Positions 15,850 through 23,993 of a stretch of DNA of 32,579 nt are shown one piece after another; within the stretch, counting starts at the first letter, position 1, and the number at the start of each line of letters is the position of its first letter. A model generated the notes under the pieces. That model saw only the letters and a list, made by a program, of their open reading frames with translations. It did not search any database and was not told the origin of the DNA. Both the position numbers and the translations under genes were made by a program. The stretch comes from Atopobiaceae bacterium (GTDB lineage Bacteria > Actinomycetota > Coriobacteriia > Coriobacteriales > Atopobiaceae): contig CADFJN010000024.1 in assembly GCA_902834555.1 (NCBI GenBank), forward strand, positions 1 to 32,579. The letters are read 5' to 3'.

Positions 15850-16926
15850 CTATTGACGAGAGACATCTGCGAAAGGAGGGAGCGCCCCATGCTCCATAAC
15901 GATATCGGCCCTGTGCTCGCGAAGGGCATCCCAGGAGAATCTGGGCACAAGCTCATCTGCCGAAATTTCTTCGCCCTTCTCCGCAAGCCCCACAAGGGAG
16001 GCGAGATATCCAACCACCTCGCGAGGGCTGTAGCCCCTGGCGCGAATAACGCCAAGGTCAAGGTCGTGGTCACGCTTGGACAGGCGTCGCCCGTCCGGGT
16101 CTATAAGAAGAGGAACGTGAGCGTAGGAGGGAGAGGCAAGCCCAAGCTTTCGCTGGAGGTACATCTGGCGAGGCACCGATCCAAGGAGGTCACGGCCGCG
16201 TACCACCTGTGTTACACCCATGAGGGCGTCATCGACCACCACTGCAAGTTGGTAGGCAACGACTCCGTCGCTTCTTCGCACGAGGAAGTCCCCGCATTCA
16301 CGTGCCAGTACCTCCGTGAATGTGCCGTAGACCATATCGCAAAAAGAAATGGTGCCGGCGGGGTCGCCCTCATCCGGCACGCGCAGCCGAGTTGCGGGGG
16401 GCCGGAGCTTGGATCTCTCGGCAATCTCTTTGGGAGAGAGGCCCCTGCACGTACCCTGGTAGACGTAGGTGCCATCGGAGGCATGTGGCGCCGTTGCCGC
16501 ATGCAGTTCGGATCGCGTGCAAAAGCAGGGGTAGGTAAGGCCCCGCTCGCAAAGTTTGGCGATGGCCTTGGCATACAGATTCCCGCGATCGCTCTGAAAG
16601 TAAGGCCCCTCGTCCCAGTCAAGTCCAAGCCAGGCGAGGTCATCCATAAGAAGGCTGGCCACGGTGCGATCTTGAGCCCGTGGGTCAAGGTCCTCTACTC
16701 GCATTATCATGCGACCACCCGCGCTCCTCGCAGAGAGCCACGCCATAAGTGCAGAGAACACGTTGCCAAGGTGCATGCGGCCAGAGGGAGTTGGCGCAAA
16801 GCGGCCAACCACCTGCTGATTTGCTCGCCACGCGCCGAATGCGCGAGAGGGGTCCGAGGCGTCCTGGGGGAGAGCCGCTGTACCAGCGCTAGCGCCCATC
16901 GCTTGCGCCACCAAGCCATGCACCAT
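15850..16926 (-). CDS. gluQ: Glutamyl-Q tRNA(Asp) synthetase-like enzyme (GluQRS)
   Basis: A GluRS paralogue lacking the anticodon-binding half. It activates glutamate and, in known cases, attaches it to queuosine in tRNA-Asp. With this start it has 358 residues. Motifs: RFAPTPSGRMHLGN (class I HIGH variant, HLGN at ~52-55), MRVEDLDP, a zinc site C134-x-C136 with Y156-x3-C160 that matches the GluQRS pattern, and the KMSKS variant LSKRDHDLDL. The family is usually near 300 residues, so the first ~38 residues look like an extension. An ATG at 16899 (349 residues) is an alternative; neither has a good ribosome site. It overlaps the acetyltransferase gene by 38 or 11 bases, so coupled translation is likely. 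A standard GluRS identity is less likely because the anticodon-binding domain is absent. Confidence 0.85.
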   Translation of the reverse strand: MVHGLVAQAMGASAGTAALPQDASDPSRAFGAWRANQQVVGRFAPTPSGRMHLGNVFSALMAWLSARSAGGRMIMRVEDLDPRAQDRTVASLLMDDLAWLGLDWDEGPYFQSDRGNLYAKAIAKLCERGLTYPCFCTRSELHAATAPHASDGTYVYQGTCRGLSPKEIAERSKLRPPATRLRVPDEGDPAGTISFCDMVYGTFTEVLARECGDFLVRRSDGVVAYQLAVVVDDALMGVTQVVRGRDLLGSVPRQMYLQRKLGLASPSYAHVPLLIDPDGRRLSKRDHDLDLGVIRARGYSPREVVGYLASLVGLAEKGEEISADELVPRFSWDALREHRADIVMEHGALPPFADVSRQ

Positions 16927-17605
16927 AGAGGTATACGTGGAACGGGTGCCCCCCGCGGCTCTTTGCAGCGATCTGCGTTTCCCTTGTGGCAATGCGCTCG
17001 AGGCCGAGATGATCATAGAAGCCAAAGTCACATCCGTCGTCAGTTGCCAGGAAGAAGCCCGCCGCGTCATGGCTTTGCAGGTAGGCAATCACATCCATGA
17101 GGAGGGTCTTCCCGATGCCGTGGCCTTGGGCTGCGGGGTCAATTGCCAAGAGCGTGATTTCCCAGGCAGAACGTGCGTCTTCGCTCTTGAGGAACTCCTG
17201 TGTCAGGACCATTTCGGCGGTAACGGGAGCCAGGGATGCACCAATGGCAGTTTCCTCTTTGGTCCCGGCTGCCCATGGAGCAACCTCGCGGAGGTGGTCT
17301 TGATACCAGAGAGCATTCACGTTTGCGGATGCTTGGGCTTCGCGTATTCCGGTGGGCCCGGCGGCAATGATTCCTGCAAAGTTTCCGTTGAGCATTGCGG
17401 CACGTACGTAAGTTGCGTGTTCGAGATGGTGCGCAAGTTCGACCCTCTCGCAGGCGCCACGCCACGCAGCGGGCTCATCTGGATACCAGGTCTTCCCAAC
17501 TAGCTTGGTAGCCGCCTCCAGCGCCACGTTAGTTGGCTCCTCGAGTGTCAGCTCTACAGGCAGCCCGGTATTATCGTCACACGTGCGTTCGTCACGCCGC
17601 GCCAT
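16889..17605 (-). CDS. GNAT-family N-acetyltransferase
   Basis: Acetyl-CoA-dependent N-acetyltransferase of about 238 residues. The family's acetyl-CoA loop is seen in LLAIDPAAQGHGIGKTLL (Q-x-x-G-x-G), followed by the helix of motif A and a motif B region (FFLATDDGCDFGFYDHLGLERI). The N-terminal half is longer than in minimal GNAT proteins and is not assigned. The ATG at 17605 is chosen because GAGAGG stands ten bases upstream; an in-frame ATG at 17623 would add six residues but has no ribosome site. It is followed by, and overlaps, the GluQRS gene. The substrate cannot be predicted; proteins of this type act on amines of small molecules or on ribosomal protein N-termini. Confidence 0.82.
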   Translation of the reverse strand: MARRDERTCDDNTGLPVELTLEEPTNVALEAATKLVGKTWYPDEPAAWRGACERVELAHHLEHATYVRAAMLNGNFAGIIAAGPTGIREAQASANVNALWYQDHLREVAPWAAGTKEETAIGASLAPVTAEMVLTQEFLKSEDARSAWEITLLAIDPAAQGHGIGKTLLMDVIAYLQSHDAAGFFLATDDGCDFGFYDHLGLERIATRETQIAAKSRGGHPFHVYLYGAWLGGASDGR

Positions 17606-17806
17606 GATACTTGCACCTCTCATGCATCTCGAAGCTAGCTTTCATATAGCGTCACATCTTCTCACAGTACCGACTACGGTGCATTGGGTACCATGCTCGG
17701 TGCGAGCCTTGGGCACAGGCCTCGGGTGCACCAATTAAGAGGGCCTTGGGCCCTACTTCATAAAGCTGTTTAGGCGACGCCATCGCGTGTCGGGAGGGCG
17801 GCAACA

Positions 17807-18466
17807 ATGAGCGACAATACGGCAGAGCAGGACTTCACTCTGGGGCGCCCGGTTCTAGTGTGCCGATGGCGTCTGGCCTCTGGCGGGCTCCCCATGGAGA
17901 ACCGTCACCTCCGTGCGCTTTCAAAGCGCGTTGTCAATGGTCAGGCAATTTCCACCCAGCTAGTTGCCTGGGCAAAGCAGCATATCGAGTGGACGCTGCG
18001 TGATGGTTCCGTGCTCAACCCCGATGGGGTCCTCATGATTGTCTTGGACGACAAGGGCCAGGCCGCCATGACCGTTGGGCCTTACGAACCCATCGATTCG
18101 CCTACTGTGGCAACCCTTGTAGATCGGGCAATTGAATCTGCTCACGAGGCTGAGGAGACTGGTGTGGCTCCCGAGACTTTATGGATTGCTCGCGGCGACA
18201 CCCTTGTCTGCGGCATGGGCGCTGCGGAGGACGCGTCGGGTGCGGTCACGCTTGTATGCGACCTCGCCAACACGGTGGGGATCACCGTTGTTCGCGAGGA
18301 GGGAATCGCCAAAGGTCTTCTCGACAACACGGCCGACTACGACGAGGTGTTTCTCGTCTCGGACGAGCACGGTATAGTGTGTGCCAGCGATGCCGCCGGC
18401 CCACGTGGAGCCAAGCTTGCCGAGGGGTACGAGCGCCTTCTTGCGGCCCAAAAGAAAAAGCGGTAA
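17807..18466 (+). CDS. Protein resembling the C-terminal half of class IV (BCAT/DAAT-like) aminotransferases
   Basis: A 219-residue soluble protein, not firmly recognised. The C-terminal ~75 residues resemble the second domain of fold-type IV PLP enzymes: a segment like LANTVGITVVREEGIAKGLL, then YDEVFLVSDEHGIV, then GAKLAEGYERLL, which parallels the A-DEVFL-T...G...L...Y pattern of branched-chain and D-amino acid aminotransferases. The N-terminal half contains IVLDDKGQAAMTVGPY but no clear PLP-binding Lys, and the protein is some 60-80 residues short of the family. It may be a degenerate or non-PLP member. The start has GGAGGG eight bases upstream. It diverges from the GNAT gene and precedes nifJ by 360 bases. 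Confidence 0.6.
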   Translation: MSDNTAEQDFTLGRPVLVCRWRLASGGLPMENRHLRALSKRVVNGQAISTQLVAWAKQHIEWTLRDGSVLNPDGVLMIVLDDKGQAAMTVGPYEPIDSPTVATLVDRAIESAHEAEETGVAPETLWIARGDTLVCGMGAAEDASGAVTLVCDLANTVGITVVREEGIAKGLLDNTADYDEVFLVSDEHGIVCASDAAGPRGAKLAEGYERLLAAQKKKR

Positions 18467-18826
18467 ATGCTTGCAATATTGCTGCAGACGGTTTGATTTT
18501 TTCGGTAAGCGGTATGGAATCGCAGTCAATTCCTTATGCCGCTGGGGATGCTTTTGCACCTTGCCCCAACCTCAATCGCGGCGTTGCCCCAGTTCAAGTA
18601 ATCCCTAGTTAGAACAGGGTATTTAGCTGCAAGAAAGCCATATCGCCTTGCCCGTCTTGCCAAGCCCATTGCCGTATTATGGCGCAGGCGTTGCGGTATC
18701 ATAAAGACTGTCTGGGTAACTGCTTTGTGCAGCATTCAAGGCATAAGTCTCGGGGCCAGCCAGTCCCCGAGCCGTTAAGTTTGGCAACTTCCGTCATGAC
18801 GGCGGTATTGCTGAGAAGGAGAGGAT
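18467..18826 (+). other. 360-base leader region upstream of nifJ
   Basis: No gene is seen here. The stretch holds a hairpin (CTCGGGG/CCCCGAG, 18749-18771, nine-base loop) without a T tract, the palindrome described separately, and the nifJ ribosome site AAGGAGAGG. Pairs of hexamers near TATTAT (around 18674) and TATCAT (around 18697) have poor -35 partners, so no promoter is claimed. No known riboswitch or T-box motif was recognised. Confidence 0.5.
18791..18802. promoter_or_regulatory. Perfect 12-bp palindrome 24 bases before the nifJ start
   Basis: CCGTCATGACGG is self-complementary and lies between a TTGGCA-like hexamer (18781) and the nifJ ribosome site. It could be an operator or part of a leader fold. 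No matching regulator consensus was recognised. Confidence 0.4.
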
Positions 18827-21800
18827 ATGGCGAGAAAATTCAAGTCGATGGACGGCAACGAGGCTGCGGCTTGGGTGTCGTATGCCTACACGGAGGTGGC
18901 GGGCATCTACCCGATCACGCCGTCTAGCCCCATGGCCGACCATGTCGACCAGTGGGCCGCCAAGGGCATGAAGAATGTCTTTGGTACTCCGGTGAAGGTC
19001 GTTGAGATGGAGTCCGAGGCCGGCGCCGCAGGCACCGTCCATGGCTCGCTTGGCGCAGGCGCCCTCACGAGCACCTACACCGCATCTCAGGGCCTGCTCC
19101 TCATGATCCCCAACATGTACAAGATTGCTGCCGAGCAGCTCCCCACGGTCTTCCACGTGAGCGCCCGTACTGTTGCAACGCAGTCGCTGAACATCTTTGG
19201 TGATCACTCCGACGTTATGGCTTGCCGCCAGACCGGCTTCGCCATGCTTTGCGAGAGCAACGTCCAGCAGGTCATGGATCTTTCCCCTGTCGCGCACCTT
19301 GCTGCCGTCAAGGGCAAGACCCCGTTCCTCAACTTCTTCGACGGCTTCCGTACCTCCCACGAGATTCAGAAGGTCGCTACGTGGGACTTCGACGAGCTGG
19401 GCGAGATGCTCGACATGGGCGCCGTGCAGGCCTTCCGCGACCACGCACTCAACCCTGAGCACCCGCACGCCCGTGGTTCGCACGAGAACGGCGACACGTT
19501 CTTCCAGAACCGCGAGGCCTGCAACACCCTCTACGACGAGCTTCCCGACGTCGTCGAGGCCTACATGGACGAGATCAACAAGCGCATCGGCACGGACTAC
19601 AAGCCGTTCAACTACTATGGCGCCCCTGACGCCGACCGCGTCGTGGTCTGCATGGGCTCCTTCTGCGATACGCTCAAGGAGGTCATCGACTACCTGGTTG
19701 CCAAGGGTGAGAAGGTTGGCCTGATCGAGGTTCACCTGTATCGTCCGTTCTCCATCAAGCACCTCGTGGCCGTCCTGCCCGAGACCACCAAGAAGATTGC
19801 CGTCCTCGACCGCACCAAGGAGCCCGGCTCTGTGGGCGAGCCCCTCTACGAGGATGTCATCTCCGCTCTGTATGAGGCTGGGCTTTCCAACATCACCGTC
19901 ATTGGTGGTCGTTACGGCCTCGGTTCCAAGGACGAGCCGCCCGCGGCAGCCTTCGCCGTGTACGACGAGCTCAAGAAGGATTCCCCCAAGCGCGAGTTCA
20001 CCATTGGTATCGTGGACGACGTCACCAACCTTTCGCTGCCCATGGATCCCGATGCTCCCAACACCGCTGCTCCTGGCACCATCGAGTGCAAGTTCTGGGG
20101 ACTTGGTGGCGACGGCACGGTTGGCGCCAACAAGAACTCCATCAAGATTATCGGCGACCACACCGACAAGTACGTCCAGGCGTACTTCCAGTACGACTCC
20201 AAGAAGACCGGCGGTGTCACCATCAGCCACCTGCGCTTTGGTGACTCTCCCATCCGCTCGCCCTACTACGTCACGAAGGCCGACTTCGTGGCTTGCCACA
20301 ACCCCAGCTACATCGTCAAGGGCTTCAAGATGGTTCGCGACGTCAAGCCGGGTGGCACGTTCCTCGTGAACTGCCAGTGGGATGACGCCGAGTTCGCCGA
20401 GAAGATGCCTGCCGCTGGCAAGCGTTACATCGCGCAGAACAACATCAACGTCTACCTGATTGACGCGATTGACCTTGCGGCTAAGGTTGGCATGGGTAAG
20501 CGCACTAACACGGTGCTCCAGTCCGCGTTCTTCTCGCTTGCCAAGGTGCTTCCGCCCGAGGACGCCATCAAGTACATGAAGGACGCTGCGACCAAGTCCT
20601 ACATGAAGAAGGGCCAGGCCATCGTCGACGCCAACCACAAGGCCATCGAGGCCGGTGCTAGCGCGTACCGCAAGTTCGAGGTGCCCGCTGACTGGGCCAC
20701 CGCCACCGACGAGCCCTCTACCCTCACCCTCGAGGGCCGCGAGGCCATTGTGAAGCAGGTCAAGGAGCTGCTCACCCCGATCGACATGATGGACGGCGAC
20801 AGCCTGCCCGTTTCCGCCTTCGAGGATCACGCCGATGGACAGTGGGAGCTTGGTGCCTCCGCGTACGAGAAGCGTGGCGTTGCCGTTATGGTGCCGCGTT
20901 GGGATCCCACGAAGTGCATCCAGTGCAACACCTGCTCGTATGTGTGCCCGCACGCCACCATCCGTCCGGTTGCCATGACCGAGGAGGAGGCCGCTGCTGC
21001 CCCTGAGGCCATGCGTACCACCGATCTCAAGCTTCCCAAGGGCACCGGCTACAAGTTCACCATCGCCGTGTCCCCGCTTGACTGCATGGGCTGCTACAAC
21101 TGCGTTGCCATGTGCCCCAAGAGCGATGTCAAGGAGGGCGGCGCCCTCACGATGGTGCCCCAGGAGGCCGAGGCCGATCAGGCGGAGGTCTGGGACTACG
21201 CCGTCAACAAGGTCACCGAGAAGAGCGAGCTCGCCGGCGATGCCAACATCAAGGCGTCCCAGTTCCACAAGCCGCTGCTTGAGTTCTCCGGCTCCTGCGC
21301 TGGCTGCGCCGAGACCAGCTATGCTCGTCTCGTGACCCAGCTCTTTGGCGACCGCATGTTCATCTCCAACGCCACCGGCTGCTCCTCCATCTGGGGCAAC
21401 CCTGCGGCCACCTGCCCGTACACCACGAACGCCGAGGGCCACGGTCCCGCGTGGAACAACTCGCTGTTCGAGGACAACGCCGAGCACGGCTTTGGCATGG
21501 AGGTTGGCTACGAGGCCGAGCGTGACCGCGTTGTGGCCATGACCGAGGCCATGCTTGAGTCCGGCGCTTCCGACGAGCTCAAGACCGCTGCCACCGCATG
21601 GCTTGAGGCTCGCAACGACGCTGATGCCTCCAAGACCACGGCTGCTGCTTTCGTCAAGGCGCTTGAGGCTGCTGGTACTCCGGAGGCCGAGAAGCTCCTG
21701 GCCGAGAAGTCCTACCTCACCAAGAAGTCCTTCTGGATCTTCGGCGGCGACGGTTGGGCGTATGACATCGGCTTTGGCGGCCTTGACCACGTCCTGGCTC

Positions 21801-22381
21801 AGAACCGCGACGTCAACGTCTTTGTCTTCGACACCGAGGTCTACTCCAACACGGGTGGCCAGGCCTCCAAGGCCTCTAACCTTGGCCAGGTCGCGCAGTT
21901 CGCTGCTGCAGGCAAGACCACCAAGAAGAAGTCCCTCGCCGAGATTGCCATGAGCTACGGCTACATCTACGTTGCTCAGGTTGCCATGGGCGCCAACCCC
22001 ATGCAGACCCTCAAGGCCATCCGCGAGGCCGAGGCCTACAACGGCCCGTCGCTGATCATCGGCTACAGCCCCTGCGAGATGCACTCCATCAAGAAGGGCG
22101 GCATGATGCACTGCCAGGAGGAGATGAAGCGCGCCGTTGATTGCGGCTACTGGAACCTCTTCCGCTTCGATCCCGCCGCGCCCGATGGCAAGAAGTTCGC
22201 GCTCGACTCCAAGGAGCCGAAGGGTGGCTACCAGGACTTCCTGATGAACGAGGCTCGTTACGCTCGCCTCGTCAACGAGTTCCCCGGCCGTGCCCAGGAG
22301 CTCTTCGCGGAGAACGAGGAGGCCGCAATGGCTCGTTACGCGCACCTTCTCAAGCTCAAGGACATGTACGCCGACGCGTAG
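18827..22381 (+). CDS. nifJ: Pyruvate:ferredoxin (flavodoxin) oxidoreductase
   Basis: Oxidatively decarboxylates pyruvate to acetyl-CoA and CO2 and reduces ferredoxin or flavodoxin, the central step of anaerobic fermentation. The protein has 1184 residues, the normal single-chain length with all subunit domains fused. In order: the pyrimidine-binding domain (ITPSSPMADHVDQW, EMESEAGAAGTVHG) and the domain II/III region; a two-cluster ferredoxin domain with CIQCNTCSYVCP (C697, C700, C703, C707) and CMGCYNCVAMCP (C753, C756, C759, C763); then the CAGCAET motif of the third cluster and the TPP-binding GDGWAYDIGFGG with DTEVYSNTGGQ. Start: AAGGAGAGG directly before the ATG. It is monocistronic with a strong terminator. 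Its codon use is strongly biased to C- and G-ending codons (AAG, GAG, CGC, CTC), consistent with high expression. Confidence 0.98.
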   Translation: MARKFKSMDGNEAAAWVSYAYTEVAGIYPITPSSPMADHVDQWAAKGMKNVFGTPVKVVEMESEAGAAGTVHGSLGAGALTSTYTASQGLLLMIPNMYKIAAEQLPTVFHVSARTVATQSLNIFGDHSDVMACRQTGFAMLCESNVQQVMDLSPVAHLAAVKGKTPFLNFFDGFRTSHEIQKVATWDFDELGEMLDMGAVQAFRDHALNPEHPHARGSHENGDTFFQNREACNTLYDELPDVVEAYMDEINKRIGTDYKPFNYYGAPDADRVVVCMGSFCDTLKEVIDYLVAKGEKVGLIEVHLYRPFSIKHLVAVLPETTKKIAVLDRTKEPGSVGEPLYEDVISALYEAGLSNITVIGGRYGLGSKDEPPAAAFAVYDELKKDSPKREFTIGIVDDVTNLSLPMDPDAPNTAAPGTIECKFWGLGGDGTVGANKNSIKIIGDHTDKYVQAYFQYDSKKTGGVTISHLRFGDSPIRSPYYVTKADFVACHNPSYIVKGFKMVRDVKPGGTFLVNCQWDDAEFAEKMPAAGKRYIAQNNINVYLIDAIDLAAKVGMGKRTNTVLQSAFFSLAKVLPPEDAIKYMKDAATKSYMKKGQAIVDANHKAIEAGASAYRKFEVPADWATATDEPSTLTLEGREAIVKQVKELLTPIDMMDGDSLPVSAFEDHADGQWELGASAYEKRGVAVMVPRWDPTKCIQCNTCSYVCPHATIRPVAMTEEEAAAAPEAMRTTDLKLPKGTGYKFTIAVSPLDCMGCYNCVAMCPKSDVKEGGALTMVPQEAEADQAEVWDYAVNKVTEKSELAGDANIKASQFHKPLLEFSGSCAGCAETSYARLVTQLFGDRMFISNATGCSSIWGNPAATCPYTTNAEGHGPAWNNSLFEDNAEHGFGMEVGYEAERDRVVAMTEAMLESGASDELKTAATAWLEARNDADASKTTAAAFVKALEAAGTPEAEKLLAEKSYLTKKSFWIFGGDGWAYDIGFGGLDHVLAQNRDVNVFVFDTEVYSNTGGQASKASNLGQVAQFAAAGKTTKKKSLAEIAMSYGYIYVAQVAMGANPMQTLKAIREAEAYNGPSLIIGYSPCEMHSIKKGGMMHCQEEMKRAVDCGYWNLFRFDPAAPDGKKFALDSKEPKGGYQDFLMNEARYARLVNEFPGRAQELFAENEEAAMARYAHLLKLKDMYADA

Positions 22382-22424
22382 TGCCCTTCTAGCAAGACCC
22401 GTTGCCGGCTAGTCCGCGCAGCGA

Positions 22425-22460
22425 AAGAGGCCCCTGCCCTATGGCGGGGGCCTCTTCTTG
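22425..22460 (+). terminator. Rho-independent terminator of nifJ
   Basis: A 14-bp stem (AAGAGGCCCCTGCC with GGCGGGGGCCTCTT, one G-T pair) and a four-base CTAT loop are followed by CTTGTG. It starts 44 bases after the nifJ stop. Confidence 0.88.
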
Positions 22461-22504
22461 TGCGATATCGCTGCGTTCCAGCACCTGCTTCTCAGCCCTC
22501 CCCG

Positions 22505-22583
22505 TTCTTTATCGGAATTTGAGAATTGCACTGTTCGCCAACTGGGAAACCTTAGAGTTCGATTCTCAAATTCCGATAAAGAA
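22505..22583. repeat. Perfect 22-bp inverted repeat with 35-base loop
   Basis: The left arm 22505-22526 begins TTCTTTATCGGAATTT and its exact complement occupies 22562-22583. A G-T pair and four or more further G-C pairs (CCCC against GGGG) extend the stem outward to about 22498/22590. The 35-base loop encodes nothing. The arms are AT-rich compared with the surroundings. It lies between the nifJ terminator and the glycosyltransferase gene; it may be a small non-autonomous mobile element or a structured RNA. Confidence 0.8.
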
Positions 22584-22584
22584 T

Positions 22585-22672
22585 GGGGGGCGTGGGGGCT
22601 TGGGGGGCGTGGGGGCTTGGGGGGGCGTGGGGGGGTGAGGAGGAGGGGGGGGCGGCCGTACCACAGCGTCAC
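22585..22672 (+). repeat. G-rich tandem repeat (17-bp unit) on the plus strand
   Basis: Two exact copies of GGGGGGCGTGGGGGCTT (22585-22601, 22602-22618) and a third, drifted copy (22619-22635) are followed by further G runs to ~22672. The run abuts the inverted repeat on its right side. At least six G tracts of four or more on one strand make G-quadruplex formation plausible. It lies 100 bases before the likely glycosyltransferase start. Confidence 0.8.
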
Positions 22673-22769
22673 CTGAGGACCGACAGGCAGCGGGAAGCTC
22701 GCGTGCGGTACCATGGGATATACCGCCACGCAAAAGCTGCGCATGGCGTTCATCCAATCGGAGGCTGCC

Positions 22770-23993
22770 GTGAATCCCGTTATCGTGATCCCCTCGTACT
22801 GGGCCGAGAGCCAGTCTCGCGGCCGGCTGGGAGAGCGCGGCTCCTACGACTACTCAACACCAATAGGCAAGCCGCTGCCAGAGCTCGAGATGTGCCTTTC
22901 GTCTCTTGAGCAGGTGCGCGGCGTGGACCGCGTGATTGTTCTTCTCGTCGCAGCACCATCGTGCGCCAAGGCCGCCCGCGCTCGCGTGAACTCCATCTGC
23001 CGCAACCATATGGACCTTAACCCCATTGTCATTGGTGACGAGGAAGCCGCAGCTGTCCAGGAGCAGTGTGCAGGCATGTACGCCAAGCTACAGGGGGACC
23101 CCATAGCGCTCCGCGGATACGGCGCCATACGCAACATGGGTCTGGCCGTTGCCTCGGCCTTTGGCCATGATGCCGTGGTCTTTATGGACGACGACGAGGT
23201 AGCGCTCAACGAGGACTACCTCATCGACGCCGTCTATGGCCTAGACTCTCTCACCCGCCAGGACCTACCCATACTAGTCAAGAGCGGCTGCTACGTGGAC
23301 GTGCGAAGCTCCCCCTATGCGCCCGTCCAGAAAGAGTGGTGTGAGCAGCTGTGGTCCAAGCACGTGGGCTTCAACGAGATGATGAAGCGCTACCTCACCT
23401 CGCCAACGCGTATTCTCCGCTCGAGTTACCTCTGCGGGGGATGCTGCTCCATTCACGCGTCTGCCTTCACGCGGGTTCCCTTTGACCCCTACATCACGCG
23501 CGGAGAAGACCTCGACTACCTTCTGGACCTGCGCGCCAATGGCATCGATGTGTGGTTTGACAACACATGGCACGTACGCATGCAGCCTCCGGAGGAGATG
23601 GCGCCGACGCCCTCCATCTTCATGCAGGATGTCTATCGCTGGTTCTACGAGTATCGCAAGCTTGAGGCCATGAACGCCCGCCGAGACCTGCGCACGGTTA
23701 CGCCAGAGTCGCTCATGCCATACCCTGGACAATGGCTTACCCCTCAGGTGCGTTCGCGCGTGAGGTCCACTGCCGCCCGCCGCGCCCTTGTGGGGCGAGA
23801 CCGTGCGGACAACCTGCGCATTCTTCGTACTGGCAGCGGCGAGGCGGAGAAGTACGCGCAGGAGGCCTCCACGCGCTACCTCTCATTTGCAACCATCTGG
23901 CCAAGCATCGCCTCGTCTATCTGGAACAGTCGCTATCTCCAGCGTGAGCTCCTGAGCACAGGCACGCCCGCGAAAGGAAGCTCGCATGAGTGA
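22770..23993 (+). CDS. Family 2-like (GT-A) glycosyltransferase
   Basis: Probable cytoplasmic or membrane-surface sugar transferase of 407 residues. The N-terminus (NPVIVIPSYWAE) is the first strand of a GT-A fold. VVFMDDDE carries the DxD metal/nucleotide-sugar motif, and YITRGEDLDYLLDLRANG is the downstream ED motif region. No membrane helix is seen. The GTG at 22770 is preferred because CGGAGG stands five bases upstream; an ATG at 22713 would add 19 residues with no ribosome site. The stop overlaps the sensor kinase start by eight bases, so the two are translated together. The sugar and acceptor are unknown; cell-surface glycan or teichoic-acid-like polymer decoration would fit the neighbouring LytS/LytR-type pair. 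Confidence 0.82.
   Translation: MNPVIVIPSYWAESQSRGRLGERGSYDYSTPIGKPLPELEMCLSSLEQVRGVDRVIVLLVAAPSCAKAARARVNSICRNHMDLNPIVIGDEEAAAVQEQCAGMYAKLQGDPIALRGYGAIRNMGLAVASAFGHDAVVFMDDDEVALNEDYLIDAVYGLDSLTRQDLPILVKSGCYVDVRSSPYAPVQKEWCEQLWSKHVGFNEMMKRYLTSPTRILRSSYLCGGCCSIHASAFTRVPFDPYITRGEDLDYLLDLRANGIDVWFDNTWHVRMQPPEEMAPTPSIFMQDVYRWFYEYRKLEAMNARRDLRTVTPESLMPYPGQWLTPQVRSRVRSTAARRALVGRDRADNLRILRTGSGEAEKYAQEASTRYLSFATIWPSIASSIWNSRYLQRELLSTGTPAKGSSHE

Noticed and set aside
15583..17100. A 505-residue plus-strand frame opposite the GluQRS gene
   Set aside because: It runs across tRNA-Ser and is antisense to a gene with clear class I synthetase motifs.
18794..22345. A 1183-residue open frame antisense to nifJ
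   Set aside because: It is the mirror of a highly expressed gene with strong codon bias; the protein is Val/Leu/Gly/His-rich with no recognisable domain. nifJ is certain on the other strand.
22545..22570. A T-arm-like TTCGATT loop in the 22.5-kb inverted repeat
   Set aside because: Only three base pairs support it, and no acceptor or anticodon arm is present, so it is not a tRNA remnant.
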